Shown piece by piece: positions 1 through 14,080 of a stretch of DNA of 64,000 nucleotides; within the stretch, counting starts at the first letter, position 1, and every line of letters starts with the position of its first letter. The DNA lies in the NCBI RefSeq assembly GCF_003850565.1, contig NZ_CP027706.1, positions 4,836,001-4,900,000 on the forward strand, written 5' to 3'. The notes beneath the pieces are model-generated. The model was not told the DNA's origin. It saw only the letters and a program-made list of their open reading frames with translations, and did no database searches. This DNA is from Pseudomonas sessilinigenes. GTDB taxonomy: Bacteria > Pseudomonadota > Gammaproteobacteria > Pseudomonadales > Pseudomonadaceae. Both the position numbers and the translations under genes were made by a program.

Positions 1-212
1 GTGATCAGCTGACCGTCAAGGAAAACACCGGTACCCTCAATGAGGCGCAGTTCGACGAGAAGGTTAAGAACCTGGTGACCTTCCTGGCCTACTCGGCTAA
101 CCCGGTCAAGCTGCAGCACCAGCGTATCGGCACCTACGTGCTGCTGTACCTGGCCTTCTTCTTCGTATTCGCCTACCTGCTCAAGCGCGAATACTGGAAG
201 GATGTGCATTGA
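1..212 (+). CDS. petC: Cytochrome c1 (ubiquinol-cytochrome c reductase), C-terminal fragment
   Basis: Only the last 69 or so codons are present; the reading frame begins at base 3 and the start lies outside the window. The fragment has a soluble stretch ending NPVKLQHQRIG, then one hydrophobic segment (LLYLAFFFVFAYLL) and a short basic tail KREYWKDVH. That layout is the C-terminal membrane anchor of bacterial cytochrome c1, which carries electrons from the Rieske protein to cytochrome c in the bc1 complex. The heme CXXCH motif would lie upstream and is not visible. In Pseudomonas petC directly precedes sspA, and sspA follows here, which supports the call. Confidence 0.85.
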   Translation, partial: DQLTVKENTGTLNEAQFDEKVKNLVTFLAYSANPVKLQHQRIGTYVLLYLAFFFVFAYLLKREYWKDVH

Positions 213-241
213 TAGCGTTCTAAGCATCAGTTGTTGAGCCT

Positions 242-325
242 GCGCGCCCAAGGGCGTCTCTGAAACTGTAACAACCCTGTATCATCCGGGGGTTACCAGA
301 GGCGTCCTGAGGGCGCGCTCGTTTT
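242..325 (+). terminator. Long nested hairpin with T-tract after petC
   Basis: Three stacked stems are visible. The outer stem pairs 242-249 with 311-318. The middle stem pairs 251-262 with 297-308, twelve pairs including two G-U. The inner stem pairs 268-272 with 292-296 and 275-277 with 288-290. The sequence then reads TCGTTTTT. This looks like a rho-independent terminator for the petABC operon, although it is much longer than usual. It lies 46 bases before the sspA start, so a regulatory role for sspA is also possible. Confidence 0.6.
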
Positions 326-363
326 TCTGCTTTCGATAAATTCAACACGCGAGGAGGATCGCC

Positions 364-981
364 ATGGGCGTGACCAATCGGTTGGCCTGTTACTCCGACC
401 CCGCCGACCACTATTCCCACCGGGTGCGCATCGTGCTTGCGGAGAAGGGTGTCAGCGCCGAGATCATCAGTGTGGAGGCGGGGCGTCAGCTGCCGAAACT
501 GATCGAAGTGAATCCCTACGGGAGCTTGCCTACGCTGGTTGATCGTGACTTGGCGTTGTGGGAGTCGACGGTGGTGATGGAGTATCTGGATGAGCGTTAT
601 CCGCATCCTCCATTGTTGCCGGTCTATCCTGTGGCTCGAGCCAATAGCCGGCTGCTGATGCACCGTATCCAGCGAGATTGGTGCGGGCACGTGGATCTGA
701 TTCTTGATCCGCGAACCAAGGAGGCGGCGCGGGTCCAGGCTCGCAAGGAGTTGCGAGAAAGCCTGACGGGTGTTTCCCCGCTGTTTGCCGATAAGCCATT
801 TTTCCTCAGTGAGGAACAAAGCCTGGTGGACTGCTGCCTACTGCCCATACTCTGGAGATTGCCAGTCTTGGGTATCGAACTGCCGCGGCAGGCCAAGCCG
901 CTGCTTGATTACATGGAACGCCAATTTGCGCGTGAGGCTTTCCAGGCAAGTCTGTCTGGTGTCGAACGTGATATGCGCTGA
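364..981 (+). CDS. sspA: Stringent starvation protein A, RNA polymerase-associated
   Basis: A 205-residue glutathione-S-transferase-fold protein. The N-terminal thioredoxin-like half carries the typical stretch [12 protein letters not shown] and [21 protein letters not shown], followed by an all-helical C-terminal half. SspA proteins bind RNA polymerase and alter transcription in stationary phase and stress; they are not active transferases. The start is supported by a strong GAGGAGG ribosome site a few bases upstream. sspB follows 16 bases downstream, the usual pairing. The length matches the family. Confidence 0.95.
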   Translation: MGVTNRLACYSDPADHYSHRVRIVLAEKGVSAEIISVEAGRQLPKLIEVNPYGSLPTLVDRDLALWESTVVMEYLDERYPHPPLLPVYPVARANSRLLMHRIQRDWCGHVDLILDPRTKEAARVQARKELRESLTGVSPLFADKPFFLSEEQSLVDCCLLPILWRLPVLGIELPRQAKPLLDYMERQFAREAFQASLSGVERDMR

Positions 982-997
982 GGCTTAAGGAGCCGCT

Positions 998-1408
998 ATG
1001 AACTCCAGTCGACCTTATCTGGTCCGCGCGCTTTATGAGTGGATTGTGGACAACGACTGCACCCCGCACATGCTGGTCAACTCTGATTACCCGGCGGTGC
1101 AGGTGCCCCAGGGCTTTGCCAGTGATGGGCAGATCGTCCTGAATATCTCCCCCAGTGCCGTGCGTCATTTGCACATGGATAACGATGTGGTGACCTTCGA
1201 GGGGCGCTTTGGTGGCGTGCCTCATAGCCTGCATGTACCCGTTGGTGCGATTCTTGGGATCTATGCCCGTGAAAATGGCCAGGGCATGGTCTTTGATCTG
1301 GAGTCTCCCCTTGATGATGGGGCCGATCTTGAGCCGGATGATGACCTGCCGCCAGATGATGAGCCTCCGCGCCCGAGTGGCAGGCCAAGCCTGAAAGTGG
1401 TCAAGTAA
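998..1408 (+). CDS. sspB: Stringent starvation protein B, ClpXP adaptor
   Basis: A 136-residue protein. The N-terminal folded domain (about residues 1-105) includes YLVRALYEWIVDNDCTPHML, VNSDYPAVQVP and VTFEGRFGG, which are typical of SspB. It is followed by an acidic, proline-rich linker and a short basic tail ending RPSLKVVK. In the family the folded domain binds ssrA-tagged peptides and the C-terminal tail docks on ClpX, so tagged proteins are delivered to ClpXP. It sits 16 bases after sspA and ends at a strong terminator. Confidence 0.96.
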   Translation: MNSSRPYLVRALYEWIVDNDCTPHMLVNSDYPAVQVPQGFASDGQIVLNISPSAVRHLHMDNDVVTFEGRFGGVPHSLHVPVGAILGIYARENGQGMVFDLESPLDDGADLEPDDDLPPDDEPPRPSGRPSLKVVK

Positions 1409-1409
1409 T

Positions 1410-1441
1410 AAAAAAGGCGATCCGGTTGGATCGCCTTTTTT
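1410..1441. terminator. Bidirectional terminator between sspB and dolP
   Basis: A perfect stem AAAAAGGCGATCC (1411-1423) pairs with GGATCGCCTTTTT (1428-1440) around a GGTT loop. The A-run on one side and T-run on the other let it end both the rightward sspB transcript and the leftward dolP transcript. Confidence 0.92.
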
Positions 1442-1456
1442 ACGCCTGCTGGAATC

Positions 1457-3100
<1,644 letters not shown>

Positions 3101-3101
<1 letters not shown>

Positions 3102-4912
3102 TAGCGCAACGTATCGGGCAGGCGGGTGACCTGACCGTTGATGAACTTGGCCCAGGGCAGCTGGCGTTCGATTCGTTGGCCGGCGGCTATGCCCAGGCTT
3201 CCGGATTCGCCTTCGATCCGGCTGTCGGGCAATGCCTTGAGCTGGCCCAGGCGTGGGGCCAGGCTGTAGGCGTCGGCGCCCATGGCGTACAGGCGGCCGA
3301 GGCTGCCTCCTGCCTGGGGCCATTGGGCTGTGACTTGACGGCGCAGTGGGCCGTTGGCATCCAGCAACCATGGCGTTTCGCAAAACATGATGCCGTTCAT
3401 GTCGTTGTACTGGTTCTGGTCGCCGCTGGCGCTGAATACGGTGGAGGTGGCGTAGACAGGTACATCGCCGGCGTACTGGAAGTTCAGTGTCGGTTTGATC
3501 TGTTGTGCCTGCTGTGGAGTGGAGGCGAGGAAAATGAACTCGATGTCCTGGCGGCGCGATGGCTGGGCGGCCACTTGGCTGCCTACGGTGCTCTGCAGGC
3601 TCTTGGCCCGACCTTCGCTCTGGCGTAGCTGGAACAGGTTGGCGATCTGCTGGGCCAGTGCGACGGGTTGGTCGACGCGTTCGATACCGATCACGCTGCC
3701 GCCATTTGCTTCCCAGTCCTGGCGGAAGGCCTTGAGTACACGATCTCCCCACTCGCCTTTCGGCACCAGGACCGCCGCACGATGCAGGCCATCGGCCCGG
3801 GCGCGACGAGAGGCTTCGCGGGCCTCATCTTCTGCCGCCAGCCCGAACTGGAACAGTTGCGCAGGGCCTTGCTCGCCCTCGCCGTAGTTCAGGGCCAGGG
3901 TGGTGATTGGCAGTTGTGGGCGTGCGGCCAGCTGTTTGACCAGTGGTTTTTCCAGCGGGCCTACTACCAATTGCACGCCATCTGCCTGGGCCTTGCGATA
4001 GAACTCGTCCAGCGAGCTGATGCGCGAGCTGTCATAGAACTCGATGCTTGGTGGTTTCTGGCCAGCTTGCTGGGCGCGATAGTGGGCAGCCATGAAGCCT
4101 TCGCGCAGGGCCTTGGAGTACGAGGCCAGCGGGCCATCCTGGGGTAGCAGCAAGGCAATTTTCGACAGTGGCTGGCTGGCCAGCTCCTTGAGCTTGATCA
4201 GGGGGAGTGGTAGCTGAATGGCTGCAGGGTGCTTTGGATTCTGTGCTCGCCAGTTATCGATGGCGGTCTGCTGTTGTTCCAGGGTGCCTGCGGTCTTTAC
4301 CGTCAAGGCCAGGCTCAGCCAGCCGCTGAGGTCATCGTTCCCGGCCGGTTGCAGTTGATCGGTGGGCAGGGCGGCGACCAGGGCCCAGATGGCCTCATGG
4401 TTCTTCGCTGCGGCGTCATCTTTAAGCAGGGGGGCAAGCGCTACGCGTTCCTTGGCGGCAGCCAGAGTCTGGCCATCGGCTTCGAGGGCGCGGGCGTGGA
4501 TGCTGAGGGTGCGCACCTGCTGGGTTGCTGGCAGTTCGCTCAAGTGTTGCAGGCTGGGGTGGCCCAAGGCGGTCAGGGCAGCTTTGGGCTGGTTACGGGC
4601 CATGGCCAATTCAGCTGCCAGCGTGCTGGCGAAAATCTGCTGGGCAGGTTTGAGCTGGTCCAGTTGCACTTGTTGCAGGATCTGTCCGGCGCGTCCGGCA
4701 TTACCTTGGCGATAAGCCAGGTCGGCGGCGCTCAGGCGCAATAGGGCAGCCTTGTCCGGGTTCTTGCTGGAGGCTGCCTCTTCGAGCAATTGCTCGATGC
4801 TGGCATCCGGTGTCCGTGGAAGTTCGCCAAGGCTGGAGGAGGGCGAGCTGGCGCAAGCCACCAAAAGGGTAGCCAGGCAGAGGGCAGTAAACAGCCGCAG
4901 GCAAGCGATCAT
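3101..4912 (-). CDS. lpoA: Outer-membrane lipoprotein activator of PBP1a
   Basis: A 603-residue lipoprotein. The signal peptide ends in a lipobox (LLVACASS). An N-terminal TPR-like helical domain spans about residues 25-250, followed by a two-lobed periplasmic-binding-protein-like domain starting near KIALLLPQDGPLASYSKALREG. LpoA reaches through the peptidoglycan to stimulate PBP1a in family members. It heads a minus-strand operon with yraN, gmhA and dolP and is divergent from rsmI. The length fits pseudomonad LpoA. Confidence 0.93.
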
Positions 4913-5124
4913 GTAAGTGTTCCTGAATACTCGATCAAATTAACGTTGAATTGTACCCAAGCGCTGGCCGGGGCGCGATGTTACTGGTGATAAACCGTCG
5001 ATTTAGCGCGTGCAGATGTTGCTGTATAGCATGGGGTCATTCGGGGGCAAGGTAATCGCCGAGCGGCTTGATGGGGCTTCAACGCGCTACAATGGATTCT
5101 TTTCCCGACCGCGAGGTGTGCGCT

Positions 5125-5997
5125 TTGACTGTTCCAGGTTCTATGAATTCCGTTGCTGGCTCGCTTTATGTGGTGGCGACGCCCATCGGCAACCTGGACG
5201 ATATCAGTGCCCGGGCCTTGAAGTTGTTGCGAGAGGTATCGCTGATTGCCGCCGAAGATACCCGGCATTCTCAACGGTTGATGCAACACTTCGGTATCAC
5301 TACGCCGTTGGCGGCTTGTCATGAGCACAACGAGCGAGATGAAGGTAGTCGCTTCATCTCGCGCCTCTTGGCGGGCGAGGATGTTGCACTCATTTCCGAT
5401 GCCGGGACGCCATTGATCTCCGATCCTGGCTATCACCTGGTGCGCCAGGCTCGAGCGGCCGGGGTGACCGTGGTGCCGGTGCCGGGAGCCTGTGCATTGA
5501 TTGCGGCGTTGTCTGCTGCAGGGCTGCCATCCGATCGTTTTATCTTCGAAGGGTTTCTGCCAGCCAAGGCTGCTGGGCGCCGGGCGCGCCTGGAGCAGGT
5601 TCGCGAAGAGCCTCGCACGCTGATTTTCTACGAGGCTCCTCATCGGATTCTTGAGTGCCTGGAGGATATGGAAGCGGTATTTGGTGCGCAGCGGCCTGCA
5701 TTGCTGGCCCGTGAATTGACCAAGACTTTCGAGACCCTCAAGGGCTTGCCGCTTTCCGAGCTGCGCCAGTTCGTGGCATCCGACGCCAATCAGCAGCGAG
5801 GGGAGTGCGTAGTGCTGGTGGCGGGGTGGACTGCCCCGCAAGGTGAGGATGCGATCAATGCCGAAACGATGCGTATCCTGGACCTGCTGCTCAAGGAAAT
5901 GCCGCTCAAGCGGGCGGCTGCGCTAGCGGCTGAAATTACCGGCGAGCGCAAGAATGTGCTCTATCAGGTCGCCCTGGAGAAACAGAAGGCGCAATAA
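5125..5997 (+). CDS. rsmI: 16S rRNA 2'-O-ribose C1402 methyltransferase
   Basis: A tetrapyrrole-methylase-fold SAM enzyme that methylates C1402 of 16S rRNA. The motifs LYVVATPIGNLDDIS, AAEDTRHS, ALISDAGTPLISDPG and PVPGACALIAALSAAGLPSD are diagnostic. I place the start at a TTG (5125) because GAGGTG lies about seven bases upstream. An in-frame ATG at 5143 (MNSVAGSLY) is the alternative and would shorten the protein by six residues. The gene is divergent from lpoA and followed by rnpB, the usual Pseudomonas order. Confidence 0.93.
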   Translation: MTVPGSMNSVAGSLYVVATPIGNLDDISARALKLLREVSLIAAEDTRHSQRLMQHFGITTPLAACHEHNERDEGSRFISRLLAGEDVALISDAGTPLISDPGYHLVRQARAAGVTVVPVPGACALIAALSAAGLPSDRFIFEGFLPAKAAGRRARLEQVREEPRTLIFYEAPHRILECLEDMEAVFGAQRPALLARELTKTFETLKGLPLSELRQFVASDANQQRGECVVLVAGWTAPQGEDAINAETMRILDLLLKEMPLKRAAALAAEITGERKNVLYQVALEKQKAQ

Positions 5998-6069
5998 ATT
6001 GCGTAGCAGAGTGGCCAAAGGCTTTTATTGCTTGTCCTTGGGCGGCTCTGCCGTTAACCTGCGCGGCGG

Positions 6070-6425
6070 AGAGTCGATTGGACAGTCGCTGCCCTCTATG
6101 AAAATTAGAGGGGGGAGGAAAGTCCGGGCTCCATAGGGCGGAGTGCCAGGTAATGCCTGGGGGGCGTGAGCCTACGGAAAGTGCCACAGAAAATAACCGC
6201 CTAAGCACTTCGGTGCCGGTAAGGGTGAAAAGGTGCGGTAAGAGCGCACCGCACGTCTGGTAACAGTTCGTGGCTAGGTAAACCCCACTCGGAGCAAGAC
6301 CAAATAGGGTTCCAAGGCGTGGCCCGCGCTGGAACCGGGTAGGTTGCTAAAGATGTCCAGTGATGGCCATCGTAGAGGAATGACTGTCCTCGACAGAACC
6401 CGGCTTACAGATCGACTCTCCACCT
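6070..6425 (+). ncRNA. rnpB: RNase P RNA, bacterial type A
   Basis: The catalytic RNA that matures tRNA 5' ends. The conserved blocks are visible: the 5' end AGAGTCGATTGGACAGTCG, then GAGGAAAGTCCGGGCTCC, GCCACAGAAA near 6183, the CR-IV region around AGGGTGAAAAGGTGCGGTAAGAGCGCACCG, and ACAGAACCCGGCTTA near the 3' end. The last bases ATCGACTCT pair with the first to form the P1 helix. The ends are set from that pairing and may be off by a few bases. The position after rsmI and before mraZ is the standard one. Confidence 0.97.
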
Positions 6426-6627
6426 TTTCCTTCCCTGCTTGATTCAATAGCAGAAGCGTTCCTGTAATACCGAAAAATTCTTACTCTTAATAAATTACTT
6501 TAACTTTGAGCGGCAGCTTCTTGAGTTGTCTGAAGTTAATGCTTTGAAATGCCCTTCGAATTCTCGTTACCCCTCCTCTAAGTCTCCTAAATCTCCGTTC
6601 TATAAGGGTTTTCCGTCGCCGCGTGCC

Positions 6628-6691
6628 TTGACGGTGGTGTGGGCGCATTCCTATAGTGTGCGCAAGTGGCGGAAAGTGGCATGAAGTGGGT
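6628..6691 (+). promoter_or_regulatory. dcw promoter with three MraZ boxes
   Basis: A near-consensus sigma-70 promoter is present: TTGACG at 6628-6633, an 18-base spacer and TATAGT at 6652-6657. Just downstream are three TGGNN units at 6667, 6677 and 6687, each separated by five bases. This is the direct-repeat operator bound by MraZ in other bacteria. The boxes fall at the expected transcription start, consistent with MraZ repressing its own operon. The upstream stretch 6426-6627 after rnpB is AT-rich with no gene seen. Confidence 0.75.
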
Positions 6692-6731
6692 TTTTTGAGC
6701 GCAAAACGCTAAAATTTGGAGAAACGCTGAC

Positions 6732-7187
6732 GTGTTTCGCGGAGCTAACGCTATCAGTCTCGATGCCAAAGGCCGGCTAGCCATGCCCAGCCGGTATCGT
6801 GACGAGCTCGTTTCGCGAAGTTCCGGGCAGTTAATCGTCACCATCGATGCCGTTGATCCTTGTTTGTGTGTTTATCCACTCGATGAGTGGGAGCTGATTG
6901 AAACCAAGCTGCGTGCACTGCCTTCGCTTCGCGAAGAAAACCGTCGCCTGCAGCGTTTGCTGATTGGTAATGCCGTCGATCTCGAACTCGATGGCAGTGG
7001 TCGTTTTCTGGTGCCACCGCGCCTGCGTGAATATGCCCATTTGGATAAGCGCGCGATGTTGGTGGGCCAACTGAACAAGTTCCAACTATGGGACGAGGAT
7101 GCCTGGAATGCTGTTTCTGCAGCGGACCTGGCGGCTATTCAACAACCGGGCGCGATGCCTGATGAACTGCGTGATTTGATCCTGTGA
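6732..7187 (+). CDS. mraZ: Transcriptional regulator MraZ
   Basis: A 151-residue protein with two AbrB-like SpoVT half-domains: [21 protein letters not shown] at the N terminus and [22 protein letters not shown] in the second half. MraZ binds TGGGN-type direct repeats upstream of its own gene and controls the dcw operon; such repeats are present just upstream. The start is a GTG with GGAG eleven bases before it. Its stop overlaps the start of rsmH. Confidence 0.95.
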   Translation: MFRGANAISLDAKGRLAMPSRYRDELVSRSSGQLIVTIDAVDPCLCVYPLDEWELIETKLRALPSLREENRRLQRLLIGNAVDLELDGSGRFLVPPRLREYAHLDKRAMLVGQLNKFQLWDEDAWNAVSAADLAAIQQPGAMPDELRDLIL

Positions 7188-8127
7188 CTATTGATAGCGG
7201 CTTTAACCACATCACCGTACTGCTTGACGAAGCCGTCGAGGCTCTCGCGGTACGTCCTGATGGCTGCTATTTGGATGGCACGTTCGGTCGTGGCGGACAT
7301 AGCCGCTTGATTCTCAGCAAGCTTGGTCCGGGAGGGCGGCTCCTCGGATTTGACAAAGATCCCCAAGCGATTGCCACCGGGCAAGCGCTAGCGGCCGAAG
7401 ACGGCCGCTTTGTCGTTGTGCAGCGCAGTTTTGCCGAGCTGGGTTCCGAGGTTGCCAGTCGTGGCCTGGATGGCAAGGTCAGCGGTGTTCTGCTGGACCT
7501 GGGCGTGTCTTCGCCGCAGTTGGACGACCCTGAGCGCGGTTTCAGTTTTCTCAATGACGGTCCGCTGGACATGCGCATGGATCCGACCCGGGGTATCAGC
7601 GCTGCCGAGTTCATCGCGACCGCCCCGGTAGAAGAGATTGCCCGCGTATTCAAGGAATATGGCGAGGAGCGTTTTTCCGGGCGCATGGCCCGGGCCGTGG
7701 TCGAGCGTCGTGAGGTCCAGCCTTTTGAGCGCACTGCCGACCTGGCTGAAGTGCTCAAGGTGGCCAACCCGGCTTGGGAAAAGGGCAAGAACCCGGCGAC
7801 CCGCGCGTTCCAGGGCCTGCGTATCCACGTGAACAACGAACTGGGCGACCTAGAGACCGGCCTGGAAGCTGCGCTGGAGTCCCTGGAAGTAGGTGGGCGC
7901 CTGGTGGTGATCAGTTTCCATTCCCTGGAGGATCGCATCGTCAAGCTTTTCATGCGTCGCCTGGTCAAGGGCGAGGCTGACAACTTGCCACGCAACCTGC
8001 CGGTGCGCTTCGAAGCCTTCCAGCCAAAAATCAAGATTCATGGCAAAGCGCAGTTCGCCTCCGAGGCCGAACTCAAAGCCAATCCCCGTGCCCGTAGCGC
8101 CGTCATGCGTGTCGCGGAGAAGCTGCG

Positions 8128-8131
<4 letters not shown>
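7184..8131 (+). CDS. rsmH: 16S rRNA m4C1402 methyltransferase
   Basis: A 315-residue SAM-dependent enzyme (MraW) that methylates N4 of C1402, the same nucleotide modified by RsmI upstream. Visible motifs are [22 protein letters not shown] (SAM loop), [22 protein letters not shown] and [10 protein letters not shown]. The GTG start overlaps the mraZ stop (GTGA). The start is fixed by this coupling. Confidence 0.96.
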
Positions 8132-10153
<2,022 letters not shown>

Positions 10154-10154
<1 letters not shown>

Positions 10155-11617
10155 TGTCCCTTAGCCTGAACAAGATTTTTGCCCACGCCGGTCGCGATCT
10201 GCTGATTCGCGAGCTGACCCTGGACAGTCGCAATGTCCGTGCCGGTGACCTGTTTCTGGCTGTGCCTGGCGCCAAGTTCGATGGTCGCGCGCATATTGCA
10301 GACGCCTTGCAGCGTGGTGCGGCCGCCGTGGCTTATGAAGTAGACGGTGCCACTGTCCTGCCCCTGACCGATGTGCCGTTGATTCCGGTCAAGGGCCTGG
10401 CGGCACAGTTGTCGGACATCGCCGGACGTTTTTATGGTGAACCCAGCCGGCAGTTGAACCTGGTGGGCGTGACCGGTACCAATGGCAAGACCAGTGTCAC
10501 CCAGTTGGTTGCCCAGGCCCTGGACCTGCTCGGTCAGCGTTGTGGCCTGGTTGGCACCCTGGGTACCGGTTTCTATGGCGCGTTGGAAAGTGGCCTGCAT
10601 ACCACGCCCAATCCTATCGCCGTCCAGGCAACCCTGGCTGACCTGAAGAATGCCGGGGCCAAAGCCGTGGCCATGGAAGTCTCTTCCCATGGCCTGGATC
10701 AGGGACGCGTGGCGGCCCTGGCCTTCGATGTGGCGGTGCTCACCAACCTGTCCCGCGATCACCTGGACTATCACGGCACCATGGAGGCTTATGGTGCCGC
10801 CAAGGCCAAGTTGTTCAATTGGACCGACCTGCGTTGCCGGGTGCTTAACCTCGATGACGACTTCGGCCGGCAATTGGCCCTCGAGCCACATGAGTCGAGG
10901 CTGATCACTTACAGCCTCGAGGACCCTGCCGCCCACCTGTATTGCCGCGAAGCCCGCTTTGATGACGACGGGGTGCGTGCCACGTTGGTGACGCCACAAG
11001 GTGAGCATCATCTGCGCAGCAGCCTGCTGGGTCGTTTCAACCTGAGCAATGTGCTGGCTGCGGTGGGTGCGCTGCTTGGCCTTGAATATGCCCTGGATGA
11101 AATCCTTGCGGTGCTGCCCAAGCTGGAAGGACCTGCCGGGCGCATGCAGCGCTTGGGCGGTGGTAGCCAGCCGTTGGTGGTAGTCGACTACGCCCACACC
11201 CCGGATGCCCTGGAAAAGGTATTGCTGGCCCTGCGCCCACATGCCAAGGGCCGCCTGCTGTGCCTGTTTGGTTGTGGTGGCGATCGCGACCGTGGCAAGC
11301 GCCCATTGATGGCCGAAGTGGTCGAGCGTCTGGCCGATGGCGTGCTGGTCACCGATGACAACCCGCGTAGCGAAGACCCCATGCAGATCTTCAACGATAT
11401 TCGCGCCGGCTTCGCTGCTGCCGAGCAGGTGGAGTTCCTTGCCGGTCGCGGGCCGGCGATTGCTCACCTGATCGCCTCCGCATCTGCTGATGACGTCGTG
11501 GTCCTGGCAGGCAAGGGGCACGAGGACTATCAGGAAATCAATGGTCAGCGCCACGCTTTTTCCGATCTCGTCGAGGCGGGTAAAGCCCTGAGTGCATGGG
11601 AGGTGGCGGATGCTTAA
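10154..11617 (+). CDS. murE: UDP-MurNAc-L-Ala-D-Glu:meso-diaminopimelate ligase
   Basis: A 487-residue Mur ligase adding meso-diaminopimelate to the peptidoglycan precursor. Three domains are visible: an N-terminal UDP-binding part (LTLDSRNVRAGDLFLAVPG), the central ATPase with the P-loop GVTGTNGKTS, and a C-terminal part with DNPRSEDP. The DNPR motif marks specificity for meso-diaminopimelate rather than lysine. It overlaps ftsI by one base and murF by eight. Confidence 0.97.
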
Positions 11618-12992
11618 GGCCCTGTCGCTCAGCGAAATTTCTGCGCCATTGGACGCCCGCCTGATTGCGGGCGATGCCCGTTTTAGCGGGGTGAGCATCG
11701 ATAGCAGGGCGATCCAGGCCGGGCAGTTGTTCGTTGCCCTGACCGGTCCACGATTCGATGGTCACGATTATCTGAATGAAGTTGCCGGCAAAGGCGCCGT
11801 GGCGGCATTGGTCGAGCGCGAGATTCCCGATAGCACGCTGCCGCAGTTGTTGGTCAAGGATACTCGCCTGGCCCTGGGGCAGTTGGGGGCGCTCAATCGT
11901 GCGGCTTTCGCCAATCCGGTGGCGGCCGTTACCGGTTCCAGTGGCAAGACCACGGTCAAGGAAATGCTTGCGAGCATCCTGCGTACCCGTGGTCCGGTGT
12001 TGGCAACCCGCGGCAACCTGAATAATGATCTGGGGGCGCCCCTGACCCTGCTGGAACTGGCTGCGGAACATACCGCCGCAGTCATTGAGCTGGGCGCCTC
12101 GCGCATAGGTGAAATCGCCTACACCGTGGCCATGACCCGCCCTCACGTGGCAATTCTCAACAATGCCGGTACCGCCCACGTTGGCGAGTTCGGCGGTCCG
12201 GAGAAGATCGTCGAGGCCAAGGGTGAGATCATCGAGGGGCTCGATGCTTCCGGCATTGCCGTATTGAACCTGGATGACAAGGCATTTTCGATCTGGAAGG
12301 CCCGCGCTGCCGGGCGCCAAGTCCTGAGTTTCGCCATGACCAACAGTGCAGCGGATTTCTACGCCACGGATATAGGTCGCGATGCCCGTGGTTGCCCGTT
12401 CTTTACCCTGCATGGGCCCGCAGGCAGCGAGCAGATCCAATTGAATCTGCTGGGGAGCCATAACGTCGCCAATGCCCTGGCCGCTGCAGCAGCTGCCCAC
12501 GCCATGGGTGTGTCGTTGTTCGGCATCGCTACCGGCCTGAACGCAGTGCAACCGGTCAAGGGTCGTACTGTCGCCCAGTTGGCCAGGAACGGCATGCGGG
12601 TGATCGATGACACTTACAACGCAAACCCCACCTCAATGTGCGCTGCCGTTGATATACTCGCCGGCTTTTCCGGCCGCACCGTCCTGGTGCTCGGAGATAT
12701 CGGCGAGTTGGGCGAGTGGGCGGAGCAGGGGCACCGCGAAGTAGGTGCATATGCCGCAGGCAAGGTTTCGGCCCTCTATGCCGTAGGCCCGATGATGGCG
12801 CATGCCGTCGCCGCCTATGGCGAACATGCGCGCCATTTCACCAGCCAGGCTGACCTGATCGCAGCCCTGGGCGGCGAACAAGATCCAAACACCACCATTT
12901 TGATCAAGGGATCGCGTAGCGCGGCGATGGAAAACATCGTTGCGGCCTTGTGTGGTTCCCATCTTCAAGAAAAAGACGGAGTGAAACATTAA
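11610..12992 (+). CDS. murF: UDP-MurNAc-tripeptide:D-Ala-D-Ala ligase
   Basis: A 460-residue Mur ligase that adds the D-Ala-D-Ala dipeptide to complete the UDP-MurNAc-pentapeptide. It has the N-terminal domain [18 protein letters not shown], the P-loop [31 protein letters not shown], and the late motif [12 protein letters not shown] use the ATG at 11610, which lies inside the murE stop region; an upstream in-frame GTG lacks family similarity. It shares a base with the mraY start (TAATG). Confidence 0.96.
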   Translation: MLKALSLSEISAPLDARLIAGDARFSGVSIDSRAIQAGQLFVALTGPRFDGHDYLNEVAGKGAVAALVEREIPDSTLPQLLVKDTRLALGQLGALNRAAFANPVAAVTGSSGKTTVKEMLASILRTRGPVLATRGNLNNDLGAPLTLLELAAEHTAAVIELGASRIGEIAYTVAMTRPHVAILNNAGTAHVGEFGGPEKIVEAKGEIIEGLDASGIAVLNLDDKAFSIWKARAAGRQVLSFAMTNSAADFYATDIGRDARGCPFFTLHGPAGSEQIQLNLLGSHNVANALAAAAAAHAMGVSLFGIATGLNAVQPVKGRTVAQLARNGMRVIDDTYNANPTSMCAAVDILAGFSGRTVLVLGDIGELGEWAEQGHREVGAYAAGKVSALYAVGPMMAHAVAAYGEHARHFTSQADLIAALGGEQDPNTTILIKGSRSAAMENIVAALCGSHLQEKDGVKH

Positions 12993-14074
12993 TGCTGCTG
13001 CTGCTAGCGGAGTACCTGCAACAGTTCTACAAAGGCTTCGCGGTCTTCCAGTACCTGACCCTGCGCGGGATCCTCGGGGTACTGACCGCATTGTCTTTGT
13101 CACTGTGCCTGGGTCCGTGGATGATCCGTACCCTGCAGAACCGGCAGATTGGCCAGGCCGTACGCAACGACGGCCCGCAGTCTCACCTGTCCAAGTCCGG
13201 CACGCCAACCATGGGCGGCGCGCTGATTCTTTCGGCCATCGGCGTCAGCACCCTGCTGTGGGCCGACCTGCGTAACCACTATGTCTGGGTGGTCCTGCTA
13301 GTGACCCTGTCCTTCGGTGCCATCGGTTGGGTCGATGACTATCGCAAGGTGATCGAGAAGAACTCTCGCGGGCTGCCTAGCCGCTGGAAGTATTTCTGGC
13401 AGTCGGTGTTCGGCCTGGCGGCAGCGATCTTCCTTTATATGACGGCGCAGAGCCCGGTGGAAACCACGCTGCTGATCCCGATGCTCAAGGATGTGAGCAT
13501 TCCCCTGGGTGTTGGCTTCGTGGTCCTGACCTATTTCGTCATCGTCGGTTCGAGCAACGCGGTCAACCTGACCGACGGTCTCGATGGCCTGGCGATCATG
13601 CCGACGGTAATGGTCGGCGGCGCCCTGGGTATCTTCTGCTACCTGTCGGGTAACGTGAAATTCGCTGAATACCTGTTGATTCCCTACGTGCCAGGGGCGG
13701 GTGAGCTGATTGTCTTCTGTGGCGCGCTGATCGGTGCGGGCCTGGGCTTCCTCTGGTTCAACACCTATCCGGCGCAGGTCTTCATGGGCGACGTCGGTGC
13801 GCTGGCCCTGGGCGCGGCCCTGGGCACCATCGCGGTGATCGTGCGCCAGGAAATCGTGCTGTTCATCATGGGCGGCGTGTTCGTGATGGAAACCCTGTCC
13901 GTGGTGATCCAGGTGGCTTCGTTCAAGCTGACCGGCAAACGCGTGTTCCGCATGGCACCGATCCATCACCACTTTGAACTCAAGGGTTGGCCCGAGCCAC
14001 GTGTGATCGTCCGTTTCTGGATTATCACCGTGATCCTGGTGCTGATCGGCCTTGCCACCCTGAAACTGAGGTAG
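12992..14074 (+). CDS. mraY: Phospho-MurNAc-pentapeptide translocase
   Basis: A 360-residue polytopic membrane enzyme with about ten membrane segments. It transfers phospho-MurNAc-pentapeptide to undecaprenyl phosphate, making lipid I. Diagnostic stretches are [20 protein letters not shown] (Asp-Asp pair), [27 protein letters not shown] and [13 protein letters not shown]. The start [12 protein letters not shown] matches the family and overlaps the murF stop. The longer upstream frame is murF shadow. Confidence 0.97.
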   Translation: MLLLLAEYLQQFYKGFAVFQYLTLRGILGVLTALSLSLCLGPWMIRTLQNRQIGQAVRNDGPQSHLSKSGTPTMGGALILSAIGVSTLLWADLRNHYVWVVLLVTLSFGAIGWVDDYRKVIEKNSRGLPSRWKYFWQSVFGLAAAIFLYMTAQSPVETTLLIPMLKDVSIPLGVGFVVLTYFVIVGSSNAVNLTDGLDGLAIMPTVMVGGALGIFCYLSGNVKFAEYLLIPYVPGAGELIVFCGALIGAGLGFLWFNTYPAQVFMGDVGALALGAALGTIAVIVRQEIVLFIMGGVFVMETLSVVIQVASFKLTGKRVFRMAPIHHHFELKGWPEPRVIVRFWIITVILVLIGLATLKLR

Positions 14075-14080
14075 AAACGA

